NCBI GenBank assembly: GCA_013397935.1
Contig: VZRN01004204.1
Coordinates: forward strand, 2,841,863 to 2,905,862
Reading direction: 5' to 3'
Source: Dasyornis broadbenti
Lineage: Eukaryota > Chordata > Aves > Passeriformes > Dasyornithidae
Length of the DNA: 64,000 nucleotides
Below are positions 24,073 to 37,535 of this stretch, one piece after another (the stretch's first letter is position 1; every line of letters starts with the position of its first letter). The notes beneath the pieces are model-generated. The model saw nothing but the letters and a program-made list of their open reading frames with translations, did not search any database and was not told the DNA's origin. The position numbers and the translations under genes were made by a program.

Positions 24073-27000
24073 GAGCTGTGACCCCATCGGAGATTGTTCT
24101 TTCCTGCATCACAGAGCTGAATATGAAAACCGAGGAGATAGGCAGGTGTCACAAGAGCATCAATGTAAAACCAACTGAATGACTGACTGATAGCCTCTGG
24201 ATAGCAATATTCAAAAGTATGGCAGTAGGGGACCAGACACAAACCTGGTCAGATTCAGAACTGGTTTATGCCTCCAGAAACTGAGCCTTCCTGCCTGCTC
24301 TTATGTTTATGCCATATGAAGAGAGAATTAGTTTTGAGGTAATAACAATTTTATGGAGCAATGAATCTTCTCCTTTCCACAGTCAGATTTCAGCAAACCA
24401 TAGGCCCTCCATGGAATAGCTGTCATGCAGAAGTTTTGGATCCAAGCTAGCTGACCAAACTAAACACATGCCTATAAATTACTGATGTGTACATCTTCCC
24501 TCTCATCTGGTTTGCAATGCTCTTTTCTTTCCTTCCTATATCCCTTAACTCAGAGTCTCCAAGACAGCATATTTTCAAAGAACAAAGTACAAATATTTCA
24601 TGCTGGCTTAGCAGAATTTTGTTTTCCAGCTGGTGCTTTCTTCTTCTTTGAACACAAGCTTGAAAAAAAAAGTATTTTCACTTTAGACAGTAGGGGTTTT
24701 TTTGTCCTGTCCATATTTCTCTAGGCATGAAAGTTTGTATTTGGTGTGGTACAAGTAGGGTAGGTAAGACGTTCTAAAGATATAATTAAGACAACATCTG
24801 AAAGGATATCCTATTTGAGATAAATTGTGAAAAATAAAGTTTAAGATAAAATTTAAGATAAAATTTAAAGACTTTGCCTGAAAGATGATCTGTATTTTGT
24901 GGATGTATCAATTGGTCTAACATATAATATCACAGCTCCTTACAAAGGTTGCTGTCTTTATACAAGGAATCGCACACAGGTTACATGAGCTGTGTGAGAG
25001 TGAAATGATGGCCAAAACACCAAGGACTGAATCAGGAATTTCCAGAAAAAAATTGATGGTATTTAACTGCATAAGCAAAAGAATTAGGATTGCCAAGTCA
25101 TGGCCCTAACACACTTACATGCTGTGCAACTCAGGGAAAGGAAAATTTTAATCCTTACTCACCAGTGGAATAGAACAGAATACCACTCTCTTTAGTAAAA
25201 GGGGAATATACTGATAACTCTTAACAATGTGCAACAGAATACATCTTAAATCCATCTTCTAAGGATGGTAAAATATAAAATATTTTTGTACTATGAAATC
25301 ACTCTGTTGGAGCCTTTCCTCCTTTCCACGGAGAGCGCAGTCAAAAAGTTGACACTAGCAAGCAGTTTTTCCTTATCCTTCGTGCCCTTGTTTAAATGCC
25401 TTTATTACATTCAAAGTAATCCAACTCTATGCAGATCAATTTATTTTCACAAAATAGGGATCTTAAGAGGGAATATGTGATTTCTGTGTGTCAGAAAGAT
25501 ATCAAGAAACACTGAACATCAATGGACAAGGGAAGTAAAGAGAAAAAAAGTGAAAAGAAGTGGTAGAGGGGAGCCAAAGGCTGAGAAGAGAAATGCAATG
25601 GGAAAGATAATTGTGGTGCTTTTGCACAGCAAAGATTAAAGAGAGCTGTCTGAGCACAGGAGCCACACTAATGATAAGCAGGGGAGCCTAAGCTGTAAGG
25701 AGTCATCCAGGTGCTGCAGAAACTTGTATTTAGGAAAGAAAAGAAGAAGAAAAATTGAGGCAGAAGAAATATGGTTGAACTCTGGCCATTGATGACTGAG
25801 CTGCTAACAAAAAAGCTGTTCTTTCTATCACCAAGCTTTAGAGGAAAACACTGCTAAAAGACACGGTGGGGAAGTGAATGCTGAAGCTCTTGCTGAACAT
25901 TGAAGACTGACAGAAGTAGAAAGATAATGCTTAAGAAATGGCTCCCTCATTAGTTGTGACAGGCAAAGTTTCGGTCTAAAAGACCATGTCCTCTAAATAC
26001 AGAAGCTTCAGTAGCAAGACAGTGTTGAGGTGTGCAAATAAAAAAAACTAAATTGTTTCTGTAAAAGGCAGATGTCTGGACAATCCTGGCAATTAGCTTG
26101 CAAATGTGTTTGCTAGCATTTTGGTCAAACCATGCCAATCTCTAAAGATAAAAAAGAATAAGCATGGAGCCGAAGTTTCCTCTTGTAACTTCAGGTTCTA
26201 CTGTGCCTATTTGTCATCAAAACAGGATTTCTGCCTTTAAAATAGTGCAGTTATACTTTCTTTATTTCAGTGCTGAACTGGGTCATCAACCTAGTTCCCA
26301 TGAAACTACAAGCAAGTTTCAAAACTTGCTAAACATTTTCAGCTTTTTTTTTTTAGTTACATAAATGCATATGATGTTCTGTGATGGACTGCTGTTACAG
26401 AATGCAGTAAACATCACTGCCATCCGCTCTTGTGCTGTAAACATGCAAGAAAATCTTCTGCAATAAAGAGAGACCTGTTGAGCTCAGTGTTATTCCATCA
26501 CTATGTTCACAACATTGCCTGCTTACAGAGAAAGCTGTACACTTTTATCATCTTTACTCTCCCACTTACTGTGGTATTCAGCAGGCTGTTGATAACAGCT
26601 GATGGCAAATTGAAGATGGAAAAGGATATGTGCAGACTTAACATAGATGCTTGGAATAATATCATTACAGTACTCTTATTGATTTTCGCCCTGCTTCGGA
26701 TGTGTCAGTGTTTTGTGCACTGTTGCAAAGAGATAATGGATTTTAAGGAGTGGATGTCAAAATTGCCCTCATATTCTTGGCTAAATTATAGTTCTGAGAC
26801 AATGAAGCACACAACAGTTATTACGCAGACTCTTAGAAGATTAAAAATCCTGTAGACTCCAGCGATGACAGCTGTGTCATGGTCCCTTATGCCTTAGCCT
26901 GGGATCTGAGGCTCAGAGCTTACATGCTTTGCAGGGATTGAACTGCTGCCTTCCTCAGAGACTTGAATTGTCGAGGCTGCACAGCAAAGGAAGTGCTAAC

Positions 27001-30000
27001 ATGGGAGAAGAAACACATAAATGTCTTCACCCTCACCTCTGATTTTAAGGAATCTGTAAAATAAAAGATGTCAGTATTGGTTTAGTTTTAACAAGAAGTT
27101 TATAGCTAAATTAAAAATCTTTACACATTTTAATCCAGAACCATTAATAGACACCAAGTTTTGATGGATGTTCAAAGACTTCTTTGTTTAGGTTTTTTGC
27201 AAGAACCACTGGTTTTGTTTTTGCTAGCACTGAACTGCCTCAGCTGTCTTGAACACAAGAGCAGGCCTTCCCTTATTGTTTCAGTCTTCTAGAACTGTTA
27301 GATATTAACCAAAACATTGTAGTAAAAAATGGGCTTGTTTAAAGCCAGGTTGGGGTAACCTGGAAAAAAAAAAGTATCTGAGAACTTTTCTCCTGCCTGA
27401 CCATAGTTCTATGGGCACACATTCTTGTACCAGCAAGGATCTCTGTTTAATGACCCTTTTTGTAACCATATGGTCACAATATGGTAGGTTTTGAAGGAGA
27501 ATTCCCATTCCCATTTGTGGTGGCACAGAAGAAGAAACATCTGTGAGGAAGGGGCATTTTTCTATTTCCCTTGCACAATCAGTTTCCTGAGGTGGGTATT
27601 CATGCATGGACCTTACAGGGAATGTGAACATAGGCCTTTGGGTGACAATTATATACTGCCTGATTCTTCTGCTTCTTCCCCTGCTGTACAGATGACTTCT
27701 CTATATAATACTTTTTACCGGGTTCCTGAGCATGTCATTAGGAGATCCACAAGCTCTTAATAAAAATAAATTAAAAAAAAAAATTGAAAAATTAAAAAAT
27801 AAAAAACATTTAAAAAAAAAGGTTTAATTATGAGTTTGAACTCATAACTCAAATCTTTCTTTTCTCATCAGTATGGCTACACAGTCAGATCCCCAGAAAG
27901 AAGAGCCCTGGAGCTCAGCTAAATTTAGGCTGTGCATTGGTAAAGGAAATAGGGAGAGGGAAAACTCTGGAAGTTTCTTGGAAGATGTGGTATAAATGAC
28001 TGCTGGCAGACACTGGGTTGGTGCTTGGATGTGCTCCTGGCTTGCTCAGTGGCCTTAAGTTTGTCACATCAGGTTCTGGCAGGACAGCACTGCCTCCACA
28101 GCCGACCATTGTGTGTGAATGAGTTAACTTCATGGTGTTTGTACTTCATTGTCAGGAGATCGTAAATTCATTTTCTCCAGAAACCTTAGAATAGTCCTGC
28201 ACTGTGGCTTAGGGTGGAGCAATTTCTGTTCTTTGTGCTGTTTTTATTGAACAAGTGTACCAGAAAAGCAAAAAGAGCTTGTGTTGGTAATTACCTTAAA
28301 ATGCAGAAATTTCTAGAAGGTGGAAACAATTAGTTGTTAGGTTCATTGCATTTAATTGTTAACTTCTAGTACCTGAGAACGTTCTCCTGCTTAACCATGA
28401 GTGCAAATGAAATTTTAATTTAATTTGTTTAATTTCATTCTGTACATAGACAGTGTTTAGTAAATTTATTAGGATTCTTTTTACACTTTGTACTCTTTGC
28501 TAAAAAAGTGATAGATTAGTTATTCATTCTGAATAAGCAATTTGTCAAGTCTATAAGCCATATAAAATGAAGTGCATATATAATTTATTGCCTACTCTAG
28601 TAGTAGAAATAATGTACATTTGGCAAATTCTAATTAAAATAATCAAGAGATGAATCATTGATAGAAATTTATTTATTAATCATAATTAATTCTCTTAAAA
28701 ATGTGTTTTAAACTTGGAGTACTACTAACCTGTAACTTAGTAAGTTAGACTTTTTTTCCTTTTTGATCAGCAGTTTAATTAAAAATGTAACGAACTAGTA
28801 ACATACACATAAAATGTATTTTATAATAATTCCCGATGTTACATATGAAAAAACATTAAGAGGATATTTGTCAGCTGAAGTTGTCTAGGAAATTTCTAAT
28901 AGTTTGGATTTAATTTAAGGGACATTTCATGAAATGTAAGTTTTCTTGGTAAGTGTTTTCATACGGAAAATATCTGCAGTATAACATTCAGTCCAAACTG
29001 CTTTTCATCAGATAGAATTCATCTTTTTTGTCATAGCCTAATTTGCGTGTATGTACAAATGCAGAAGGAAAATAAGTTTGTTTGGAGGCTTATAGACTCC
29101 AAATACTGTGAACTTTACAACACACAGGTTAAGAGAGGAGACTCATTTGTTTCAGGTCCTGTAACTTGATGGTTAGAAGCCTTGTTTATGGCATTGAAGT
29201 CTTCCTTTTAAGTCTGAGCTTTTAATTCTATCCAAGCAGTCTTTTCTATCTTTTTAAATGCCATGAGTGTGTTGTGAAGCACTGAAGAATTCCCATGTTG
29301 TAGGAAATATTTCCCATCCAGTTATAGTACTTATCATTAAAAGTACATAGCTTGAAGAATAAGCATTTTGTAACTTTGAATTTAGACCGCCCAAATTATC
29401 AGGACCACAAGAAAACAGAATCTGAAAGTTACGTTTCCAGCAGTTACTGAAGTATTTTGATTGTGCATTGCAGGAATGAATCACTGTTCCAAGTTACTCA
29501 TAAAACCTTCATTTTAAGAAGCTGCTAAAAGACATGGATCTGAACATGCCACAGAGTTTTGGGTTTAAGTTGTATTCTAAGCCAGCAGAAGCCAGTATTT
29601 TGAGTAAAACTAGAAAGTTTTTTATCTCATGAGGTCCTTATCATCCAAAAGACTGAACTCCTGTTAGACTGGCTTGTCTGACTCTCGGTTGCAAGATTCT
29701 TATGATTCTGGATTAAATATATCACAGAATCTCAAATACTGTAAGTTAAGAAAAGTTTTGTGATAATGCATGTCTCTGCTACACAAATAACATGTACCAG
29801 AGACTCAATTCAAGGTGACTTTTTTTTTACAGTTGTTCTCTCCTCACTCTCGTTATCTGTAAATACACAATGAAATTGATCTAGGAAAACTTAGTGGCAT
29901 TGGAGTTTTTCTTTATTCAGAGCTGGGAGAGGCAAAAAAAAATTATTTGTTTAAAGCAGTTACTAAAGAAGTTACAAGCCTATCAACTATGGTGCCTGAA

Positions 30001-31233
30001 GAAATACTGCTGCAAGAAATTATAGAATAGAATTTCAACAGAGGTTACACAGATATTTGCAGATGCTGCTTTGGAAATAAACAACTTTCAAGTGCACAGG
30101 TTTTCCATTTAAAAGTAGGTAAAAAAATAATAAAAATTTGCAAGTAAATTAAACTATATTTAGAGTACTTTTAATAAATCAAATGTTGAAATGGAAATCA
30201 CTGAGAGGCCTGCAACTGCTTGCCAACTCTGAAACTTGAGGGAAAACACCCTTGAACACTAAGAGCTTTTTCAAAATATAAAGATGCACACACTACCTTC
30301 CAAAATTCTTACAAGGGATCTGAGTCTCATATCAAATGTAAATGAAAGAATCAGCTGCAAGAATTCAATGTGACATTAATTTTCAACACGCTCAGCCAAG
30401 GCAACATTTAAACAAAGATTTCTACCGTATTAATTATGTTCTTTGCAAATGAGTGCTAAACTCTGCATTCTGATTACTGCAGGGAGATGTAGCAGCCATT
30501 TTTAGGGCAAGGTTGGCTAAGCACCCGCCTATTTGAATAGATATGTATCTAAACCTCCTTGGAACGCAAAACCAAACAAAAAAAAATCTTCTCGTTTCCT
30601 CTTTCCTGTGCAGCCAAAAGTACCCTGAGAGAAGAGATGTCACTGCTTCTATTTCTAATAATACACAAGGTATGGAGAAGCAATCCTGTAAAGATTAACT
30701 GTATTTGTGATTTATTTCAAAGCAGAAAGGAAGCATGTGTGGAAGCTGGAAACTTGTCTGCTGTGACTGACACAGATCTGTACAAAGACACAACACTTTG
30801 AAATTAAATGTATATCAGTCTCTCTCCTATCGAGATCTCTGACATTTTATTAGATATTAAGGAAACATCAGTGCATATCCAGATGAATTTCTATTTAGCT
30901 AAGTGCTTTTTTTATTGTTAAAAATAGATTTTGTAAAGTTTTATGTAGAGTTATGTATTTTGGTTGCTTCTTACTATACTTTCAGCACTTCCACCAAGAA
31001 AACCCCATCTGTGTAATGGATAACTAAGAGATTATTTTATATCTCATGCATTGTGATCTGTCTTGAAGTATTTGGACTATCATAATCCTTCACAGTCTAT
31101 CTATGCTACATGTTTACGTATTAACATTTGAAATTTAATTAATTCAGTGCAATTTTTCACCTAGAGGCCTGACGTGACTTCTGCATTTGTGTCTGAAGCA
31201 ATTTTATAAGTATTACAAAATATCTTCATGCAC
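24073..31233. other. Unique AT-rich non-coding DNA
   Basis: About 7 kb with no recognised transposon. A 12-bp unit (TTTAAGATAAAA) occurs twice in tandem at 24840-24863. A 141-codon plus-strand open frame lies at 26430-26855; it has no recognised family and is not flagged as a gene. A-rich low-complexity sequence lies at 27761-27822. Confidence 0.5.
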
Positions 31234-31354
31234 TTTTTTTGTTGTGTTGTTTGGTTGGTGTTTTTTTGGTTTGTTGGGTTTTTATTTTGGGGGGGGAGGG
31301 TAGGGGAGGTTGGTTTTTGGTTTTGGTTTAGTTTTGTTTTGTTTTGTTTTTAAC
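31234..31354 (+). repeat. T/G-rich, C-free low-complexity tract with G-quadruplex potential
   Basis: About 121 bases with no C on the plus strand. It includes a G-rich core at 31289-31309 (a run of eight G, then AGGG, TAGGGG, AGG), which could fold as a G-quadruplex, and TTTTG units at 31332-31350. An A/C-rich tract of opposite strand bias lies 1.6 kb downstream. Confidence 0.85.
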
Positions 31355-32934
31355 TGCATCATGTATTGGGAGCCAAACTTGGCTGAGGACAATTGCATTT
31401 ACCTGTTTCAGGATCTTTTTTTTTCGCTAGGGTTTTATACTGAAAATAGGCATGCAAATAAAAATACTGTGATTTATAGAGGTGGTGAATCTTCTGTTGG
31501 TCTCACATCAAAGCCTTTAGTAGCTGTGAGTGATGAAATAAAGCCACTTGGACTTAGGCGCCAAAGTACAGATTTCTGCTGGTGACAACCTAAGGCACAC
31601 AAGTGGGAACATTTTGGCTGAAATTTCAAACTTATTTTTTCTTTTCTTCTAAGATGTGATGTCATGTCATCAGAATCTGTCATTCCCATCACCTTATGGT
31701 AATTCTGCAGTCAGGCTGTGACAATTCAGATTTAGTCTCAGTTCGAATTATATTAAGCAGCTTATGGAAAGTTAGATAAGTGGACTTGCTTCTTCACCAG
31801 TAATGAAAACATGATCTTTTGGGGACTTGAGTGCCTTTTCTTCTTGTATATTTTTGGTTTTTCTGTCAAAGTAATCTACTATTCATATTCTGTTTCTTTG
31901 CATTTTTTGCCTTTGGTATAAAATAAGCAATTTAACTCCATTGGCCCTTTTTTTCACAAATTTTATAGGGCTAATAACAACTGGCATGCTTCAGTGAATT
32001 GTCTCTTAAGCTTCAGGGCTATTATTTGAGAAAATATATCTATATCATCTATATCTAGGTCGATATCTATATCTTTTTTTCCCCACAAACTTCCTGAGGT
32101 TCTTTTTCCTTCTGTGTTCACTGTCTTTAAGCTTGTAAGTGTCTACACTTGGTGGCAAAATGCATAATTTTCCTCTCTTTTACTCTAGTCCCTGAACTCT
32201 TGCAAGTTCTTCTTGAAAACTGTGAAATATTTGTGTGCTTTTGGCAAATTTACTCCAAGTACAAAGGTGATGTAACCCATAGGATGCTGCTCTGTTGTGA
32301 TCCCCTTCATTTTATTCAGGTAATTAATTTCCAGTAAACTGCTCCACTGACAGCCTGGCTCTTTAATCAGCTTTGTGTCTGCACACCAGGGGTATTTTCC
32401 TATGGTTTGGGTTATGAATTAAAAGATATTATCACTGACATACAGAGAAGCTTGGAGTATTAAGTGTGGCTTATTTCTTTATCCACCTTTGGTGAGTGTT
32501 GCATGTGTTCAAGTGAGGCCTTGTTTATGTGTAACAATGACAGAAGGTGTCCATGAACAGTCCATACACTGGGGCTGTATTTTCAGGTATCTTTACGACT
32601 ATGTAAATTGGGCACACGTTGAAATCTGATAAAACCCACCATTGTCAGATATTATGTAAATGGTGAATGCGTGTGAATAGTCCCTTTATGATGCTGGGCA
32701 GTGTTTTGTCCTCCACAAGAATAAAGGTAACAATGATTCCCTTAAAAAGATACATTGATTTATTCTTTTTTGCATCTTCTTGGATGGAAATCAGTGTTAG
32801 TTGTAATTTTACACAGTCTAGATAATAAAAGCTTGGTTACTGGGAGCCTTCACCTTCTATTTAGAATAACACTTTTGTGTTGAACTTATTGCTTATGCTT
32901 TGTCTTTTTCCCAGTCCCTTGATGAATTTTACTT
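31355..32934. other. Unique AT-rich non-coding DNA
   Basis: No gene or transposon recognised. An imperfect TATCTA-type microsatellite lies at about 32035-32075. Confidence 0.5.
32035..32075. repeat. Imperfect TATCTA microsatellite
   Basis: Repeated ATATCTATATC words, interrupted near 32058 by AGGTCG. Confidence 0.75.
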
Positions 32935-33098
32935 TAAAAAAACCCCAAAAAACGAAAGCAAACAAACAAAAAAAACCCAACAAAAAAACCACAAAAAACC
33001 AAAAACCCCACATTTGAAAACAAACAAACAAACCAAAAAAAACCCACAAAAAAACAAAAACAAAAAACCGAAACAAAAAAACCCAAATAAAACCAAGG
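32935..33098 (-). repeat. A/C-rich low-complexity tract
   Basis: About 164 bases made almost only of A and C on the plus strand (CAAAA, CAAAC, AACCC words), broken by CATTTG near 33011-33016. It opens frames on both strands that encode only K/N/P/Q or F/W/G-rich low-complexity peptides, which are artefacts. Confidence 0.9.
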
Positions 33099-33932
33099 AA
33101 GCTTCACAATAACTTTCTGCTGTACTCTGGCTGTTCATTTCTTACATTAGTCTTTCAAGTAAAACTGCCTATGTGTTTTTTTAATATTATTTTTACACAG
33201 AAACACCTTCACATAAACTTTCCCAGATCTTCTTTCTCAGGCACAGTTTCTGATATCTCTGGGTTAGCCAAAGCCAGGTTCAACATTTATTTGTCTCAGC
33301 CAATTACTGTCACCATAGGTCTGAACATCTGCTCCAGCTGAAAGGTTCCCAGTAAGAGCTTAACCAAAAGAAACCAAGTTAAATGTCAAAACAAAGAGTG
33401 CTAATCCACAGTTTTTAGGTGGAAGTTCTATTTAATGTCTCTTTTTTTGGTGGATTTTTTTTTTTTTTTTCATCTATTCCTGATTCAGCCATTCACATGA
33501 CCACTTTTGTGTTGCAGGTGCTTGAAAGAAATTTTTTTAAAGACGTCCATCTGGCTGGGCAAAAAAGGTTCTAGCAAATTAATTGCTTAGGAGGTAATCA
33601 GTTGAAAATAGGCATTGTAATTGAAATCTTACACCCAGATTCCATGGATGAAGTTGTGCCTTGTAAAAGAGAGGTAGCAAATTATTTATTGATATAAACC
33701 AGTGATTTAACAAAGTTTGATAGTTAATGTGACAGTGTTTTAACAAGATCCGATGACAAGGTACGCTTGATGGTTTACTGCATAGAGGACAGGGTCAGAT
33801 AAAGCTGCCAGGGACACCCTCCCACTGAGTCACGAGTTTCAGAATGGACTCCCTTGCTTCCTAAACTCCCTTCTGAAAGGAATTTGGGTGCATCTTCATC
33901 GAGACTTAGTCTGAGACTTGATCCACAGTTCA
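33099..33932. other. Non-coding DNA, possibly part of an unnamed dispersed repeat
   Basis: No gene. The stretch around 33730-33930 gave me a faint impression of a dispersed avian repeat, but I cannot name it and give no family. Confidence 0.35.
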
Positions 33933-34041
33933 ATTGACATTGGAGATTCATTCATTTTCTAGTTGGTGGAAATTTTGGGTAAAAATAAAGTAGTAGTAGA
34001 ACTTTTTTTCATAGTGTGAAGCACCAATAATACTGCAAATA
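33933..34041 (+). repeat. Direct repeat, copy A (109 bp)
   Basis: From ATTGACATTGGAGATTC to AATACTGCAAATA. It is identical to 35977-36086 except for one T in a homopolymer (T7 here, T8 there). The flanks on both sides are unrelated. The unit contains TG at 33935 and a CA near its end, but no matching target duplication or primer-binding site was seen, so an LTR pair is not supported. Confidence 0.93.
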
Positions 34042-35976
34042 CACAAATCCTTGTGTCTAAAGGATTATATGTCTGCAATCCATCCTTTATGTCGCTTAAC
34101 TAGGACTTCAAAGTTTAACATGTTATTATTCACTCTGGGAATCTGTTGCAGGAATTTCTCTGCCTCAAGCAGTAATTTTGATAGGCTTCCCAGTCAAGGG
34201 GAGATCCTGGTGTGCAGCCACTGCCATGCTGGAGAGTTCAACAGCCTGTTCCCTATTTATGGAGTAAGATGATTGACTTTCAGTCTTATTTGGATACCAG
34301 CTGTACATTGGGTTGTCACCTGCTCAACCTAGAGACACTTGGAGAGGTGTCTGGGGAGACCTTACTGTGGCCTTTCCATGCTCAAAGGGGGCCTGTAGAA
34401 GGATGACTATAAACCTATCAAAATAAATAAAATAGCCTGTAATAGCTGCCAGTAAAGCAGGGAAAAAACAAGGCAAATGCCAACTTTGAACAGTCACCAT
34501 GATAAAACATTTCTGAAATGAACGACAGGGACATTATATTTTTCAAAGCACTTCTATCTATGCAAGTTTATCAATAAGCACTGTGCTAGATCTGTAGATG
34601 ATATCGAGTTATTTCTGCTGAAGCAATGTCAACGATTTACAGAGCTGAGGACATGACCCAATATTCTTCTTTATAGTAGAGCTATTTGAGCCTTGGCATG
34701 TCAACACCATACCATCTCAAAAGAGCTATGTCTACAGAAGAGTTAACATTTAAAATATGGAAGCATTTGTTTGTTGTCTCACATATGGACGCTCGGCTAC
34801 AGGGGAAATTGTTCTTCTATTTATAAAATGGTGATTACTTAAGTAATGTTTTAATGTTTTAATTTGGCAGATCCCAGACTCCAATCCTGAGGATTGCAGC
34901 TTCAGAGGGCAGTTCAGGATAGTTTGATTTAGTGGAGATGGTTGGCTGCCTTGCATTTCGCCCATAATAAAATAGGGGATTGCTTGCTGAGTTACTTCAT
35001 CTCAAGAAGAATGAAATTGTCTGTGTTTTGGCTAGAGCAGGTCAGCAGATGCTTCCCCCCTTCTTTCTCATATGTTGATTAAACCTTATGTGCTATTGGC
35101 AGATAGGAATTCTGGGCTGCCTTGAGGGGGCATCTGTGATGTGCTCCCTCTACCAAATGCATTCTGATTAGAGATCAAAAACCTGCCTGCTTCACCAGGT
35201 GAGTATGCAGGTCTTTTATTTCAGCCTGTGTCTCCAGTCTCTAAACTGCTGCAAAATATGCACTGGTAAGGCAAGGACAATGCCAATCTAAGGAGTGGAA
35301 ACAAATTTATATTTCCTAATTTGCCTACTCCCGCTACTTAAAAAAAACAAACCCAAAACAATAAAAAAGTAACACATTTAACCTAACTTTTAATGCAACA
35401 CTATATTTTGAAAAGTGAGTATTCTAATTCATAAGAGATAAATTATTGTTTTCTGAATTTAAAGACAAAAGTTAATTTTTTCTAGGTAGATACTTTTCCT
35501 ACTTTTATGTAGGTCATTCACATGGAAGTATTAATAAATATGATATTTTGTAACTGACAATGCACAGCAAAGTAGAAGAAAAGGTGCAGAGCTGGATGGA
35601 CAGATTCATGTATTTCAAAAATTTTAGTTGCCAGCCATTCTCCTGATCCTAAAATCCTGATTATTAAAATCCAGGATGGTATAAGAAGTTACTCAGGGAA
35701 GTTTTTCACTCTTTTTATCCTGCAGGCTCCAACATTTCTTGAAGCTGTAGAGTGTGTCTTTACTTGGCCATCCCAAATTTTAAAATACTGGATTGAAGAT
35801 TTTGTAAAGATTTCTTTCCCTGTTCTGGTGTTTTGCCTGTTCTCTACCAAGGGTGATGGTATCAGCTAAAAAAATTATGTAGAAGTGCTGATGGAGGAGC
35901 TTCATATGAAGAAATGAGGGAAGCGTGCAGGAATTAGAATACCTGTAGATTGAAATAGAATGGTTTGAAGATTTTC
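34042..35976. other. Spacer between the two 109-bp repeat copies
   Basis: About 1.9 kb of unique sequence with no recognised gene or transposon. A good splice-donor-like word (CACCAGGTGAGTAT) lies at 35194-35207, but no plausible exon precedes it. Confidence 0.5.
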
Positions 35977-36086
35977 ATTGACATTGGAGATTCATTCATT
36001 TTCTAGTTGGTGGAAATTTTGGGTAAAAATAAAGTAGTAGTAGAACTTTTTTTTCATAGTGTGAAGCACCAATAATACTGCAAATA
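35977..36086 (+). repeat. Direct repeat, copy B (110 bp)
   Basis: Second copy of the 33933-34041 unit, 2044 bp downstream in the same orientation, with one extra T as the only difference seen. Confidence 0.93.
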
Positions 36087-36299
36087 AAGAGAAAATGTCA
36101 TCTTAAACTCACATTCTCAGAATCAACCTTTTCCGCTAAAATGACAATTGCAAACATTACTGATATCTCTTTTTCTTTTGGTCAAAAATTGATATTCAGT
36201 AGATTTCATTATATACATTATATAAACATTTTATTTCTTTAAAGCCAATTCTCTCTCATACTTTGAGCTTTTAGGCTTCTTTTAGAAGCAACTGTTTGC

Positions 36300-36362
36300 T
36301 TTGGGGAGTTTTTGTGTGTGTGTGATGTTTTTTTAATTTTTTTTTATTTTGTTTGTTCTTGG
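36300..36362 (+). repeat. T/G-rich low-complexity tract
   Basis: A short (GT)n run (TTTGTGTGTGTGTGATG) followed by T-rich sequence and TTTTGTTTG. An A/C-rich tract follows at 37123. Confidence 0.75.
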
Positions 36363-37122
36363 TTCCTGCTGGCGCTTCATAATAGCTGGTGAATTTTTAC
36401 AATGTCTGAGAATGCATGCTGGTAGAAGTAGTTAGTAGTTTTTTAATTAATCCCAAAGTCTTCCTACTCACTATGCAGGCACTGTAGTTCCATCTCTCCA
36501 GACATTTTTTCTTCTTTAACATGTTTTTGACATTAAATTTTCTTAGGAAACATAGTTTCTTCCACCATGATGAATTATTCTGCATACAAAAAATCAGCAA
36601 AGAAGGTATCTTCTTCATTATACTATGCCATTGCATAGTTCACCTTTTAAGTTAACTATGAAATAAACTGCAAAGATGAAGCTCTGAAAAGTGTTGATTT
36701 AGGCTGGGAAACTTCTAGGGTTTTTTTCTGTCTTAGAATGCAGAAGATTATTTGTTTACTTCCTTTACTGTTACTCTATATATCTTTAGAGGCCTCAGAA
36801 AGCATAGAAAAAAACCTCAAAAAAAATTTAAATTGTTTTTGTATTAAAAATCAAGCATTCAGAAACTTAGAATCAGTGTTTCATTCTGCTCTGTGTACCT
36901 GGGGCTTTTTCTGTATTTTACAGTAAGTGAATAATCAGCAAAAAATGTCCCTGGGGAATGACTCTGAATGCGACTGTCTTCATCTTCCCCAGCCTCTCTG
37001 AGTGTCTACCAAATCTGAGGTTTGGGATATAGTTGCAATGTGGTCTCCAATAAGCTAATTCCTTAAATCCTATTTCATTTCTTTCCATGGTTAAATTGCT
37101 TTGATGCGCTTGCCATAAAAGC

Positions 37123-37168
37123 AAAAAAAAAAAAAAAAACCAAAAAACAAAAGACAAAAGACAAACCA
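37123..37168 (-). repeat. A17 run and CAAAAGA-type A/C tract
   Basis: A17 at 37123-37139, then CCAAAAAACAAAAGACAAAA. Simple low-complexity DNA. Confidence 0.85.
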
Positions 37169-37451
37169 CCCTTTAACACCTCCTTTTGATTAGTTTGGAC
37201 TCTGAAAATACATTTCACTAGTCTCTTGTTTATTGTGACAAAGGTAATTTAATGTTCTTTGTTTGACAACCTAGAAGTCTCTTGACTAGAGAGAGGATTT
37301 GTCAGAGAAACAAAAACATACAGCAGTTATTTGCATAGTCATGCCTTGGGAGAGTGACTCATGACGTAGCACTGTTTGAATTAAGCCCCACTAGGTGTGA
37401 AACCTCTGTTACTAAACTGCTTGCTATTTCTATGAAGCAAGCATCACCATT

Positions 37452-37535
37452 CAGCATCTCAGTCTCCCCATCTGTAAAACAGAATATTGGTGTTTATAAA
37501 GTAATTTGAGTACTCTTGGTGAAAAAATGTAGATG
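37452..37535 (-). mobile_element. Possible ancient MIR SINE fragment
   Basis: The text 'cagcatctcagtctcccc' followed by 'atctgtaaaacag' matches the reverse complement of the MIR core (ending ccccatctgtaaaatgggg), with a weaker continuation. A worn copy is plausible. Confidence 0.45.

Noticed and set aside
32861..33138. K/N/P/Q-rich and F/W/G-rich open frames
   Set aside because: They are translations of an A/C low-complexity tract on its two strands.
35194..35207. Splice-donor-like CACCAGGTGAGTAT as an exon end
   Set aside because: No acceptor and no protein-like frame upstream; donor words are common by chance.
33933..36086. The 109-bp repeats as LTRs of a miniature retrotransposon
   Set aside because: No matching target duplication outside the pair, no primer-binding site or polypurine tract recognised, and the repeat extends beyond the TG and CA.
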